Notes: generated from the sequence alone by a model not told the origin. Numbered from the stretch's first letter, positions 21,266-33,847 are shown. The stretch is DNA of 64,000 nucleotides from Hyposmocoma kahamanoa (GCF_003589595.1 NW_020653945.1:5697461-5761460), one strand, 5' to 3'. Made by a program: numbers and translations.

Positions 21266-22410
21266 TTCTGTATAGGACAATAAGCATGTATGTTTTCTGA
21301 CAAATGGCTGATTCATCAAAATACGGAAGCACTATAAAGATCAAGATATAATGAAGTAAACTGTATCTATATTATTTAAAAGAGTGGTAGCTCTATGGTT
21401 TTGAGACAATGCATTTTTTAAATAATAATTACGACGAGTAAATAAGTTTTTCACATACGTAAGATATATTTATTTACGAATTGTGGAATTTTCAAAGAGT
21501 CACGTAACGGTCTAAATTATGCTAAGTTCTTTATAGTACATAAACACAAGTAATTAAAAGGCATAGGTATATTTTGATGTCATATTTTTCAAACTATGAA
21601 TGCATTTATAATCGCTGATTGGATCTCTTCAAACTGGAATACCAAATTTAAATAGTATTTTTCACAAACATGAAACCTTGCGTGTATGGTTTCCCTCAAG
21701 AGAATTGAGCTCTAAGTACTGTTGAAACAAAAAAAATTAAAAGGTGATGGCCTAAATACCTCTTCATGTGGGACACCCGTAACAGGGCGTAATGTGCTGG
21801 TAGAGATTCCAAGTCCAATCAAACAAATAATGTGAATAATAATTAAATACGTAAAAAAATAGAGAGAACAGTGCCGAAATCATATTAAAGAATAACACAC
21901 TACTCGAATGCCGTGGCGTGTCCATATTAATGGTACAATATTTTCGTAATAGCCGCACGCGCCACGCCCGCATTCTATCTATACTTGACTCATCTGTTAG
22001 GGCTGTCTATAATTTTTTTATAACTTTGACCTAATAAGCGCGACTCAGTTGACTTAGCACTTTCCGAGTTTTTGTTTTGTATGCGAATAGAAGCTCGATA
22101 CAGTCTGCTATTGTGTAAGAAATTTTAAAAGTAAAGGACTGTAGAAAAGCAACATATGCAAATATATTTTTTTACGTTTTCTTAAGTACTGAATATAATA
22201 AAATATATAACTGAATGTAATCAGGTTTAATATATAAAGAGAGAGAGAGAGAGGAATTATAATTATTGGTCATACTCGTACGTGGAAAATTACGTATAAC
22301 GGTCATAAGGGAAAATTAACCCGTCATGAGCAATACTTAAATAGTATCGCACACAAAAATGTCGCTTCTTTTCTTGCCGTAGTGCTTATATTGATTCAAT
22401 ATAAAATACT
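21266..22410. other. No gene; short GA run
   Basis: A pure GA microsatellite of about 9 units lies at 22236-22253. A 69-codon frame at 21764-21973 has no recognisable motif. Confidence 0.45.
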
Positions 22411-22417
22411 TCCATAG

Positions 22418-22618
22418 ATTTCTCACAGATGGCGCTACGGCAAAAAAGATCGAAAACAAAGATCTGCAATAAGCACACGGGAAAATTCGTGAGGTCCGTT
22501 GCTTCGTTCCCTGGCTTAGTTGGCATAATGTCGGGCACTGGGAGACGTTGGTTCGAATCCAACCGGATCGAAATGAATATAACATATAACAAACTAGTGG
22601 AATTATTTCACAAAAAAT
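22418..22618 (+). repeat. SINE family C with intact B box
   Basis: GATTTCTCACAGATGGCGCT, CCTGGCTTAGTTGGCATAAT (A box), GGTTCGAATCC (perfect B box), then AACTAGTGGAATTATTTCAC as the tail. The lack of a paired acceptor stem argues against a tRNA gene. Confidence 0.85.
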
Positions 22619-22623
22619 AGTTG

Positions 22624-22890
22624 AATCCATAACTGTTCCAGTGCCACCACTGGAACAGTTATGAAAGTCAAGAGCTTTAAATCACAATGATCTGCGGGGC
22701 AGTGCCACTTCGCCCGACACCCTGAGACATAAGTTGCCAAGTCTCATGTGCTTGTAATTTCACCCGCACATTTACCCATCAAAACGGCAACGCAGTAATG
22801 CTCACATTACCGCTTGGTGGCAGAAATAGGTAAGGTGGCAAAACTTACCTGGACGAACTCTTTCACAAGGAGCTCTACTGCTACTAATTG
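22624..22890 (+). repeat. Family B repeat with hairpin at its start
   Basis: The copy includes GACACCCTGAGACATAAGTT, GCTCACATTACCGCTTGGTG and the end AAGGAGCTCTACTGCT. Its 5' start is replaced by a perfect 16-bp inverted repeat (22628-22643 and 22648-22663, 4-nt loop). Confidence 0.8.
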
Positions 22891-23079
22891 TTCAATATAA
22901 ATCATTGAATTTTGTCAATACGTTGTTGGTACTTCTCCATGAAGAAGCAGTAAGCAGCAACTATACAAGAAGCACTTAAAAATCGCACTGTAAATCTGTT
23001 GTTGGTTTTTTAAGATCCATATATCGAAACGAGGTACCCCGTACTACTCGTATCATATTCCCCCTTCGGTACAATCGGT

Positions 23080-23175
23080 CTACTTTCCCGGTCGGTTCCA
23101 CTTGTCCAAATGGTCCACTTTCCCGATTCGTCTATTTCCTATTTCATCTACTTTCCCGATCGGTCGACTTCCGAT
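23080..23175. repeat. Degenerate minisatellite
   Basis: Several imperfect units of the type GTCTACTTTCCCGATCGG follow one another, with variable spacers. Confidence 0.55.
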
Positions 23176-23734
23176 ATTTAATTTTACTGTACACGCCGTT
23201 ACTTTCCGTGTTAGGGTTAAATAAAACTGTATAAAGCATAAATTATTTTCATCAGCCCTGATGATCATTACGATGGCATATTGTCAAATTACAATGATAG
23301 AATACAACATCACGACACCACAATGACTATTGACAAATGAGTGGCACCGAAAAGCGATTGTGTTTTGTTTTTGTCACTTTGATTATTAAGTTTTTATTGT
23401 ACGTGTCCGGAACCGTTAGATGTACTCTATGTCAATAAAAACAAATCATTTCATCGAGGTATTTTGAAGACATTTTCCCCTTTCACCATTACGTCATGTT
23501 AAAAGGACTAATCAGCACGACCTGAAATACTTATATGAGTATTTAAATGTGTATTAATTTATTGTTTTCCCGCTTTTGATTTTATTTTTCAATGAATGTA
23601 AAAAAATATATTGTGAAAGTAAATTATTTTAAAACCCTTGTGTAATTATGTCAGCGTTGTTGTAGTGACATTAAATGTCGTATATAGCGCAGTGTATAGC
23701 AAATGTTGAGTATGTCTGTAATTGTCATATCGAT

Positions 23735-23977
23735 GCCTTACTTTCTCAAACTCGTATCTTACAAAGAGTGATTATTCAGGAGATGGCTTTTCTATTAATT
23801 TTAAATTTCTTGTCAACGTTGTTAATTTGGATACATTACTTTAAGAATAGGTAAAAGCCAGTGTGTGAATATGAAGGAAATGTGATGTGAAATTAGCCTG
23901 CAAAATTTGTATATACAATCCACTGTTTGCATTTCAGTAACTTTGTACTTTAGGATACGAGTTTGAGAAACTAAGGC
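23735..23977. mobile_element. Candidate MITE with about 25-bp inverted ends
   Basis: The left end GCCTTACTTTCTCAAACTCG is matched inverted at the right end by CGAGTTTGAGAAACTAAGGC. The similarity extends inward (GTATC, TACAAAG). About 243 bp, noncoding. No convincing target duplication. Confidence 0.6.
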
Positions 23978-24059
23978 GACGTTACATATCAGTCGTAACC
24001 TTATGTCTAATTTATGTGATTGTCAAATTACATATGATGTTGACGTGCCTAATATAATA

Positions 24060-24375
24060 AATAAATAAACCCGTCTATCTATATGTCCCACTGCTGGACA
24101 CGGGTCTCCTCTCAGGCGAGCGTTTTGACCATAGTCCGCTGCGCTGAGCCAACGCTGCTTGGGGACTTCACACGTTTTCTGAAGGTTGTGAACCTTTTCG
24201 ACGTGCAGGTTTCATCACGATGGTTTCCTTTACCGAAAAGCTCATGGTAAATTTCAAATTAAATGTCGCAAATAAATTCCGAAAAACTCAGAGGTACGAG
24301 GCCGGATTTGAACCGAAAGTCTCTGTTCGAGAGGCGATAGATCAAACCTTTACTCTGCCACGACTAAAAAGACTA
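24060..24375 (-). repeat. SINE family F: tRNA-like head with RTE-like tail
   Basis: On the minus strand a head with the B box GGTTCAAATCC (about 24307) is followed by the conserved body. On the plus strand the body reads GTCCCACTGCTGGACACGGG, GGTTGTGAACCTTTTCGACG, GTGCAGGTTTCATCACGATG. It ends in a TTTATTTATTTATT-type tail near 24055. The tail is likely borrowed from an RTE LINE. Confidence 0.75.
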
Positions 24376-24444
24376 ATATGAACATTACGAAGCACAAAGT
24401 TGTTAAACGAATCACTAAAGCAAAGTATTTTTTAAGACATTTTC

Positions 24445-25075
24445 CCTCCTAACTACAATACAATACAAATATTCTTTATTGCACATGCACAAATACATAA
24501 TAACAATATAAAAAACAAGTAAACATTACAGGTACAACAGGCGGACTTATTGCTAAATAGCAATCTCTTCCAGGCAACCTTCGGGTTACAGGAAAAACTG
24601 TAAGATAAAAATATTTGAGGGGGCAACAGAATTCACATATTGCACAAATACAAATGAAGAAGAAAATGATAATAATAAAATACTACATAAATAACTAAAT
24701 AATAATAGTAATAATTATAATAATCATAAAATTTAATAATTAATTAATTTAATTAATTATATATAATTACCTGCATAAATTGATGATTGTATGAAACACG
24801 GTAATAATAACAATTTACACAATAATTAAAAACGGGCAAGAATAGGACAAAATAATAATAAGTAGAGTATACGATAATAAGCTTTGAGTAAAGTTTTAAA
24901 AGAATCAACAGACTTAGTGCGTCTGATCGATTCAAGCAGGGAATTCCACAGTTTGATACTTCTAACCTTGAAGTAGTTAGAATAAAAATTAGAAGAGTGG
25001 ATAGGACAGTTTAAAGAAAGAATAAGAGAAGACCGTAAGGCCGAGTGTAGTGCTATGATATACGAAACAATCAAA
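24445..25075 (-). mobile_element. 5'-truncated Jockey-like LINE (ORF end plus 3'UTR)
   Basis: The minus-strand frame near 24850-25060 reads NFYSNYFKVRSIKLWNSL, then KSVDSFKTLLKAYY. This is the C-terminal end of a LINE ORF2. The 3'UTR has the stem-loop AGAGATTGCTATTTAGCAAT before AAGTCCGCC, then AATAAAGAATATTTGTATTG and a short TTGTA repeat at the 3' end. The catalytic domains are missing. Confidence 0.75.
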
Positions 25076-25204
25076 CCGTTGCATATAAAAAAAAATATGT
25101 ACACTATGTTATCATTACGAATCACGAAGTACAAAGTCATTACGCAACTAAAGCACACACAAAAAGATGGTATCGAAAGCGTCACAAGCGATACGGCCAT
25201 AAAT

Positions 25205-26035
25205 CAACCACACCTAAATTATCGATTCTAGAACGCGAAAACAATTAATCGATTCGAAATACCCGATGCAAATGAATCGATTGCGGTGAGAGTGAGGCGA
25301 AAATAGCTCGAGTGCCCACGATCAAGGTGCCAACCTTTGGCGAGCACAGCAAATCGAACGCAGATTAAGTTTATTCACTACTCAGATTTAGAACCTTAAT
25401 CAAAACATTATTGGCATTCTGAACTACATATCTGAAGCTGAACTACAAACAGGAACAATTTAAAAATGAAACTATTTTTTGGTTTTTTTTGTTTCGTTTT
25501 TCAAACAAATCAACTATTCGGACACTTTACAGATTTCATAGTTACAACTGGCTCAAAGAAATGTGTTTCCAATGTGGAACAATCGCTAAAACCTAAGAAC
25601 TCTATACGTACTACGTACATTTAAAAAAAAAACATAATCGAATTGAACGCTAATTTAAACTACATTGTTTTTCCTGATTAGGTATAGCATAGTTTCGCCT
25701 TATTGTTTCCGATCGATTTTAGTGATATAATATCGTGAATTTAGTTTCTAAGCGGCAAATTTTAAAGCACTACATTAGATTCTTAATATTAAATCTGTAG
25801 GCGAGAGGTAAAGGACCTTAAATCCATATTTTGGAATTTTGATGTTTTTACAATCATTGCTTTAGAATGTTAAAAAAATCAGGCAATGGTAAAATACATT
25901 AAGTTTTATAGTCGTTTGTTTATTATTTAACACTTATTTTATTTCACCTAACAATTGATTGTAAATGTCTAATTAAGAGCCTCAACCTCTAGTAAAAATA
26001 ACAATTTTTTATTTTAACTTATTTTTTTATAGATA
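25205..26035. other. No gene; repeat J piece
   Basis: A family J segment (25550-25620: GTTTCCAATGTGGAACAATC, CTAAAACCTAAGAACTC) is seen. ATCGATT motifs cluster at 25220-25275 but without flanking inverted ends. Confidence 0.4.
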
Positions 26036-26039
26036 CCAA

Positions 26040-26100
26040 AGACGAATAAGTCGTGCGTAGTAAGCGACATGCCTATCCATGGCAATTGCAGTGCCACACA
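26040..26100 (+). repeat. Family B 5' piece, left of LINE insertion
   Basis: GACGAATAAGTCGTGCG and CCATGGCAATTGCAGTGCCA. The rest of the copy resumes near 26630. Confidence 0.6.
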
Positions 26101-26102
26101 CG

Positions 26103-26600
26103 AAGTCAAAGTTAAATAATCTTTATTTCATAAGTAAGCAAATTACACTTGAAATCGTCATACTGATTAAACTCCACTGCTCATTCATAAGCCAGATTCC
26201 CCTGTGAAGAACGAGCAAGAAACTCTAGGGGTTGCTCTTTTTTTTTTAATACATTTATCATAAAAATATTTAATCTAAACATCTTAGATCGAGACTACCT
26301 GTAAGAGCTAAACGGGTCACTACCACGGATTTTTGTCATCCAAGCACACAGAAGCTTACCGTACCTTTAGTATAAAGTTTTTGTTTCACTATAGTTTTAA
26401 ACCTCGTAAATGGCAAATTTTGGATATCAATCGGAACCTCATTATAGAAGTGCATTGGCACTCAAATGAATTTGAGACTTTGTGAAGACGACTGCCAAGA
26501 ACAGCCAATTTATTTTTATTCCTCGTATTAATGTTATGTCTGTCACTATTTTTTCATACAAAAAATTAATATTTTTCTTAACATAAATAACATTTTCATA
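26103..26600 (-). pseudogene. Truncated LINE inserted in family B
   Basis: The minus strand gives LPFTRFKTIVKQKLYTK (ORF2 C-terminus). Next comes the 3' region with GAGCAACCCCTAGAGTTTC and GAACGAGC-type sequence. It ends with a polyadenylation signal in AAATAAAGATTATTTAACTT. The 3' end at 26103 interrupts a family B repeat. Confidence 0.6.
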
Positions 26601-26629
26601 AATGTACTGTGACGTTAGTGTAACATGTT

Positions 26630-26830
26630 AATCTCTTTAGACTTATCTCTAAAATGATCTGAGGGGCATTCACCCTGGCACAAGTTGGCAAGTTCCACGT
26701 GCCTGTAATTTCACTAGCACCCTTTCCCCTCAAAACTGGAACGCAGTAACGCTCACACTTGGCAGCAGAAATAGGTACGATAGCAGTACTTCCCTGGACG
26801 AATTCTCTCACAAAGAACTCTACTGCTTCT
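26630..26830 (+). repeat. Family B 3' part, right of LINE insertion
   Basis: GATCTGAGGGGCATTC, ACGTGCCTGTAATTTCACTA, GGCAGCAGAAATAGGTACGA, CTTCCCTGGACGAATTCTCT, then the end ACTCTACTGCTT. Confidence 0.75.
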
Positions 26831-26904
26831 TTTTCTCTCACCTACAGAAATATTTTAGATTCGAAAAGCTTTTTATCACTCGCATATTTACCTGCGTCAG
26901 AGCC

Positions 26905-27150
26905 ATGAGTAAGAATTACATTTCGAGTGTTCCAAAAATAACAGAGAGTGTTTGTAATGAAAGTAAGGGCATAGCAAATATCCGATTCGATCAACGCACA
27001 CCGAATCTTTCGTTGGCACTCTCTAAATCAAATATTGTAGATTTAGGTGGCTGTCCCAAATCTATGTTAAGGGATTTTCCGCGTGAAATCTTGATAAATG
27101 TCCTAAAGTACCCTTATAAACAAGATCGGGGGAAATCTTTTGGCCTTTGA
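26905..27150 (+). other. 81-codon open frame, not recognised
   Basis: The frame starts at ATGAGTAAG and encodes a mixed, non-repetitive peptide (for example VDLGGCPKSMLRDFP). No domain, signal sequence or splice context supports it. It may be random. Confidence 0.12.
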
Positions 27151-27197
27151 ATGTGTTTGAAACACGTTTGAAGTAACTCGACAGAAAGTCTTACTTT

Positions 27198-27480
27198 TTA
27201 ACCGACTTCAAAAAAAGAGGAATATCTCAATTCCACTGTATTTTTTTCGTGTGTATGTTACGCGTTTACTCCACCATTTGTGAACCTATTTGGATGATTA
27301 TTTTTTTTTTGTAGGAAAGGCGGTAGTTTCGCAGTGGTCCCGTTTAAATTTGAAGAAAATATTCCACCTCTAAGGTTCGCAAACTAGGGGACGAAAACAG
27401 TTATTGGATTTCACCCACTTTCCGTTAACAATAAAACTTAGAAAATAGATGTAAATCCACAAACTTTTGAGGTCTTTTTT
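27198..27480 (+). mobile_element. Family D element
   Basis: It starts ACCGACTTCAAAAAAAGAGG, keeps TATGTTACGCGTTTACTCC and GAAGAAAATATTCCACCTCT, and ends in the worn 3' region beyond CTAGGGGACGAAAACAG. Confidence 0.75.
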
Positions 27481-27481
27481 T

Positions 27482-30400
27482 AAATTCATATCCCAAGTGA
27501 TAAACAATCACAGTAATATCGTTCATGATTTTGTGATAAGTATTTAGTAATATGATGGAAATCTTAGAACTGGAATGATGTGTGTGTTAGTTTTTTTTAA
27601 CATGACAGGCGATAGGAAAATTTCAGGAACTCAGAGAAACACTCCGCCATTATGCTGAGCTACAGACTTTCTTATCTTCCACCATTATTGTTTGTTACTA
27701 AACTCTATGTACAGAGTAGCTTATATTAAGTCACTTGGTATAATAAAAAAAGAATATAGTAGTAAATAAACTTGCAATTAGGGAGTTACCACACTCATCG
27801 ACAAGAAATCGGATTAAGCCGGTCAGAAAGCCGTTGTGCATTTCGGGTCGGCGGTCCGAGCCGATTAGCGAAACACCCAACGTCTTTCCAGCTCTTATTG
27901 TATGGATAGAAAGCATTTTCAGACCAGCTCAAGCCGGTTTCGCGTTAATAACTGTAGTGATACCTTTATTCGAAAAGACTACGGTGCGGGCCCTGCAATG
28001 ACTGACTGCCCTGACTTTTAGACGTAGGTACATTTACAAAAAATATATGGCATCGATTACATTTATGACTACTTCGGTTTTGGCTGGCACTCTACAAACA
28101 GACTATATCCGTCGAGAACCTCACAACTGCTGACGTTAAGAGCCGAGAACGAAAACAGTTATTTCTCGTTTTCAAAGCATCCCCAAGCTTTCAACTATTA
28201 ACTGCCACTTTGGTAAAAGCTAGTTATCGAGTTATCATTTTGGAACGAACAATAATATTTATAACAGCTGTGCCTTTACCAACAGGTGAATTTCGGAGTT
28301 TTGAAATTTCTGTTTTGATTCACAAGAACAATAATAAACAGAAGTACTCTGTATAGCTTCATGTTTCAATAATGCCGACTTTGTTTGATTACATCGTGTA
28401 ACACGATTTTTGTATCCGAGTTCTGAATATAATTTGTAATGGATTCTAATTGTAAGATAAAACATGAAAAAACTTTATTTCCCTGCAAAAACGTCAGGTC
28501 AGGACAACGAAAAGTGGAAATTTGCTTACCATTAAGAGAACGCACAAATTTTCGGGTTTATCTTTATTTAAAGACAAAAAGAAACATTGTATTTCCAATC
28601 AATAGCATATTTCATCCAATCAAATTTGAGCAGATTTAAGGCATTTTAAGGCAGAAGATTTGCCAGATTATCTTAATACATGTAGCTATGTAAATACCAC
28701 AAAAGCAAACTTTCAGAGGTGTAGCTACTCTTATCTACATACTTGTTGCTCAATTAAACAGAAAACATGAACCTTTTTGAAAATTTGTTACATAGTGTTC
28801 ATTGGGTGAAAGAAGGGAAGAATACTCTAACAGCGAAACCTTGTATGTAACAATCCAGAAGAACTATAAAGCAATTGAAAAGCTTACAATAGCGCTAGGT
28901 GAAGTTGCACTGCGCACAAGTGCGCTGTTTGTTTTCAACTAACTACCGTAAAGTTGCCGACAAAGAAACCGCGCCGTAAACGGGCTTTCTACAAATAACT
29001 ATAAACAATGGTTGGTGATGTAGAGAGAATTCAATGGAGCAATGGTTAAGGTATAAATTGAGTATACACCGGAATAAATATGCATTTTGTGCCTATGTAA
29101 ATGGGAGGAATATCTACAACTCTTGAGTCAATTAATAAAGTCTGAAGCAGAGTCACGACGGTACGCGTTCACGCATAGCAACAGAAAATGTTTTGCTCAA
29201 CATTATATCATCTAAAGACAAGTTCACTCTTACAAAAATTTAAACATTTAAACAAGAAATATCATTTAAATTACAATTTCCAATAGGTTTATTATCCTAT
29301 TATAAAGTTACGGTGTTCATTTCCAGTTTCATTGTAACATCTTTGTAGCACGGTAAAGATCAAAGGGGCTCACAGTTCACGCATGTGCAGACATACTGAT
29401 GACTACATATAAGATATACCGGACTCAGCCTTTGTCGGACCTCCTTGAGTTTCATTAGAATTCAGAAGCGGCGATTGGCTTCTGTGTTTCACCGATTGTG
29501 TATAGTCATGAGACTGAAGAGATAGGCATTCAACGCTACGAATATGTTGTTTATATTTCTTACTAACGAAACTCCAGACACAAGACTAGCTTTGGAATTG
29601 CAGACATTAGCGCGTCGGAGAAGGGTAATGTGAGCTTTTGATTTTATTCCTTTCCTGTGGATCGCCTTGCAAAATTCCTAAACGACATCGCTTTTCAAGC
29701 ATAGTGAACCAGTCAAAAATGAACCATTTTCGATTAATTACTGAGATTTATTAAGAAAGGGCAAAATTTTATTATGAATGTATAATAACATGACAACATC
29801 GGGATGGTCTCTGATTCGTCAACTTCGGGCGGCAGACGCTTATCATATTTTTTAAGCCACCTTCCTGATGAATTAGACGCTTTTGAAATTTTAGAAAGCC
29901 TTCTAGAAACTACAGAAACTATACTTGTGCTCAACAGACACCGACTCGATTATTGGCTGGAAAGTTGCAAGTAATAAAGTACATTTCTTTTAAGTTATTT
30001 TTGGCAGATACTTCAAATAAGTCTACTGCTTGCTACTATTACAAAGCGTTTTTACAATGACTTCAAAAACAAACTACAGAATCATAAACTCTACCCACAA
30101 AGCCTCGCACGGAAATTACCAACCATATGCTCATCACGACTCATTAGCACAACGAAAACAAAGCGAGTTCTATCAAAGATACCAGCCAACAAACCAAAAC
30201 CAAAGTTCCGTGTTCCACAAATAGTCCGGGATACCCGGGAATGACGGGATCGCCCGCATTCCATTGCTGTTTGCCCGCCATATTAGACTAGCCTATAGTT
30301 GCGTCAATGCGTTCAATTTTTATTTGTTCAATGCGTGACTAGAATAAGTCGTGGCTGAGCATTTAACCGGTGACCGACGTCGTGGAAAGAGTTTTATTGT

Positions 30401-31065
30401 AATAGAAAGCACTAAAGTAGATATTTTGGTCATTTTCCGGTCAGGCTTCCGAAATTTTTTAAGACATGATACCGGCATCAGCGATTTCCTTTTCGAGATA
30501 AATTTGTTGTTCGGATGTTGTTTTAAAGATAAACATTATAACAGGATTTAATAACGCACGCTATCAATATATATTTATATCTACAAAGTTGCATATGTTT
30601 CCTCTTAGTCAAAGTTTAACTAACAATAAGGAAGTAATAATAAATGTAACTAATGAAGCATACTTCCTTCGGTAAGGCAATAAAGAAATATTAAAGAATG
30701 TTGCGGAAGTAAAAGGTGAGAGAAAATTGTACAATAATGGTAGGTGCTATAAAAGTTTGGATCGAAGGCTCGTAATTGCACTCAATCAGATACTTCTGAT
30801 TTCACTCCATTTGGAAGTAAAAGGTACATGTAGCCAAAGGTAGAAACATCCGGAACGCCTTTGTGATGCAAAACCAATTATGAAACAATAAAATGAGCGA
30901 GAAACGTTCTTAACAAGCCCCATTAGGCGAATGGACTTAAGACTTAACGTCAAATAGGTGGTTAAACAATGTCTACGATTACTTGTATTTATATAAAAAG
31001 TCAGTTACCATTGCCTATTGAAATATTATGAGAATTTATTAATGTTTTTTATGGTCTTTAGTGGT
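27482..31065. other. Long stretch without gene or known repeat
   Basis: Open frames of 61-68 codons lack any motif. The DNA is less repeat-dense than its surroundings, so intronic or regulatory unique sequence is possible. Nothing specific can be supported. Confidence 0.45.
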
Positions 31066-31069
31066 ACTT

Positions 31070-31310
31070 TAACTTTAGCTCCTTGTAAAAGAGGTCGTCC
31101 AGGGAAGTATTGCCACCTTACCTATTTCTGCCGCCAAGCTTAAACATTATTGCGTTCCTGTTTTGAAGAGTTAGGGCGCTGGTGCAATTGTAGGCACATG
31201 GGACTTGTCAACTTATGTCTCAGGATGACAAGCGCAGTGGCAGTGGCCCTCAGATAGTTGTAATTTAAAAACTTGAGTGGCACTGCGACTTGTTAGTCCG
31301 GTTACTTGGT
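31070..31310 (-). repeat. Family B repeat
   Basis: The inverted copy runs from AGCTCCTTGTAAAAGAGGTC, through GGGAAGTATTGCCACCTTAC and GGGACTTGTCAACTTATGTC, to CTTGAGTGGCACTGCGACTT. Confidence 0.8.
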
Positions 31311-31712
31311 ATGGTGAGAAACATTTGGTAATGTTACATTTAGTTAATTTCAGAATCATATCATATTTACGTACTTCATGAAACAAAAGTTTAAGACTTA
31401 ATATAGCTACACGCAAACGTTGCTAACTCCTTTTAATTAGAACCGTTTGAACTGTTGTGAAACTGGACTTCCAAAAGAGCTGGTAAGTTGCCAGAGCACT
31501 AAATTATATCGTGTTTATCCATTCAAATATTTTAAGCTTCCTGGAATCATGTTAATCGATTTCCAACGGCGTCCTAAAAATTTGCTGTAAGCATTCTCGA
31601 TGGAGAACGGAGGAGTTTTTTTATACCTCCTATTACTAGTAACATTAAGTTTATTGTATATCACTACGTTTTACTATTAAGTTTTTTTTTATTGTGTGTG
31701 ATAAAAAACTTT

Positions 31713-31885
31713 CATAGATTTCTCAAAGATGGCACTAAGGCAAAAAAAGTCGTTAAAACCAAAAATAAATCTGCAACAAGCGCATAGAAAAAATCGTTAG
31801 TTTTGCTGGTTCGTTCTTGGCTCAGTTGAGGGAGAATCCAGCCAAATCGAAGGAATTTTTGGTTTTCGATGTTTGTATTAATAAT
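31713..31885 (+). repeat. SINE family C, worn
   Basis: GATTTCTCAAAGATGGCACT, a partly deleted A-box region (TTGGCTCAGTTGAGG) and a tail after GAATTTTTGGTTTTCGATG. Confidence 0.65.
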
Positions 31886-32776
31886 TATAAATATCAAAAC
31901 ACAAACCGACGATGTTTAAGTCCTATAGGCATATTGCAAGATTTTCTATAAACACTAACAAATGGTATAGAAATTAAATATATCTATTATTAATTTTTGA
32001 GAACTAATTTGCACCGATTCCTTCTGTATATTCATCTGAGATATTCTTCAATTCTATTTTCTTGAAGTGAAATATATTCAATTACTAATAGTTTATGTTA
32101 GTTTCACTGGTTGTTAGAGAAAGAGTTCTCGATTTAGCTTGCCCTTTAAATTCTATTGGAAAGCGTACATTTTTCTCACAGTTTGGCTTTCGAGACTATT
32201 TATTTGTTCTTTCACCACGGCTAAACGCGTTCTAAGCCAATAGCCCGGAGTATTCAACTCGCTTTCATCGGAAACTTTTGGCTAATGTTTGCATTTTTCA
32301 AAGCGTTCAGATAATGGTAGATTTGTTTGATAGTTACGTACAGTCGATGCCTAAGATACACGATCATTGCATGCCTGAGCATCTACAGAAGAGTGTATAA
32401 CGGCTTTTGATGTTATATAAAAGAATTTCCAGCTATTGGTTGATATTAATGTAATGTAATTAAAGATCAAATTGGTTTTAAAAGTTTTCGGTTCCCAGCT
32501 CACTAGCTAAAGGTTAAGATTGGTTAACACTTTTCTCTGTGGACTAATCTACTCAAAACCAACTACTCCGTTGGATGTCGGATATTTTAGGGCCTCGTCT
32601 GTACCTGAGTTGAGGAATTTTCAATAATCGTGACCGAGAGCGAATTGACTACACTTTAGTCTTTCCAACAATCCAACAGCCTTTTCTTTATAAACATATC
32701 TCACTGAATCTGATTTCTTCTACGTTAGAATACCTAAAAAAAGGAAGAATGTAAAAATAAATAATGTAAACTCTGT
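31886..32776. other. No gene supported
   Basis: No recognised element. Confidence 0.4.
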
Positions 32777-33058
32777 AGAGTACTAAAAAACCGACCTCAA
32801 CAGTTCGTGGATTTACATCTATTTACCAAGTTTTACTGAAATCAGTTACCGGAAACTGCGCGAAACCGGTCATCCGCTAGTTTGGTTCCCTTAGAAGAGG
32901 AACATTTTCTTCTAATTTAAATGGGCCCAATATTAACGTAACCACTTTCTAACAAAAAAAGTCATCAAAATCAGTTCACAAAGGAGTTATCACTTAACAT
33001 ACATTAAAAAAAGTACAGTCAAATTGAGAACTTCCTCCTTTTTTTGAAATCATTTAAG
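32777..33058 (-). mobile_element. Family D element
   Basis: Inverted copy: AGAGTACTAAAAAACCGACC at one side and GAACTTCCTCCTTTTTTTGA at the other, with AGTTTTACTGAAATCAGTTA between. Confidence 0.75.
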
Positions 33059-33060
33059 AA

Positions 33061-33105
33061 ACACCCGCGATACAGGGTTTCCCTAGTGCGGGTCTATGAG
33101 TGTAT
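33061..33105 (+). repeat. SINE family A, 3' end only
   Basis: CACCCGCGATACAGGGTTTC, then CCTAGTGCGGGTCTATG. Only the last about 45 bp are present, directly next to a family D element. Confidence 0.65.
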
Positions 33106-33384
33106 ACGTAAAAAAAATTTACTGCCCTCTACGAGTACGTATTGATGAAAAATCAGGCCAATTATCCAGCTGGGCACGACAGCCCTTGATGTCAACCGCT
33201 CGAAGCTGAAACCAGCTGACCTATATCGATATAGCTGCAAGCAGGTTAAAAGCTTATTCTGCCTGAATGGAATAGTCGACGGTGCACACTGAAGCACCGT
33301 AAATAGATTACACAGTTCAGCTCCAGAATCTTAACTAAATCTTAAATACATTCGAAAGGGAAATTTAATCGTAGGGGAATAAAA

Positions 33385-33545
33385 TTGCAGGCACTTGAGA
33401 CTTGTCAACTTATGTCTCAGGATGACGGGCGCAGTGGCAGTGCCCCTCAGATCTTTGCGATTTAAAGCTCTGAGTGGCACTGCTACTGTTACGGACAGGC
33501 GTGTCGCTTACCATTAGACGCACGACTTGTTCGTCCCGTCACTTC
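33385..33545 (-). repeat. Family B repeat, 5' half
   Basis: Inverted: GAGACTTGTCAACTTATGTC, GGGCGCAGTGGCAGTGCCCC, TCAGATCTTTGCGATTTAAA, GGCGTGTCGCTTACC, ACTTGTTCGTCCCGTCAC. Confidence 0.8.
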
Positions 33546-33847
33546 CTTAAATCCTTTATGTGTTTGTTACTATTATTGTTATTGATACAAGATCGAACAA
33601 CATAAAGAACAATTCCTTTATTCATTCCTTACCGACCATGGCTGTAATGAGAAGAAAAATGCCCAAAAGTTTTATTTGTTGTTTTAGTTGCGTTATAGTC
33701 AAGTTAGCCTGCATGCAATCATACTATTTACGTGCAAGTGTGATAAAAAACATTGTATGTTTCACGGGCTGTACGGGAATTACGAAGCTCGACTCCGAAA
33801 GCTAATAGAGTCTCGTTCGTAATTCCTTATTTACCGCCCTTACATTG

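Noticed and set aside
22500..22575. tRNA gene candidates (also 62450-62518, 1000-1060, 59230-59290)
   Set aside because: A and B boxes are present but acceptor stems do not pair, and the same units recur with SINE flanks.
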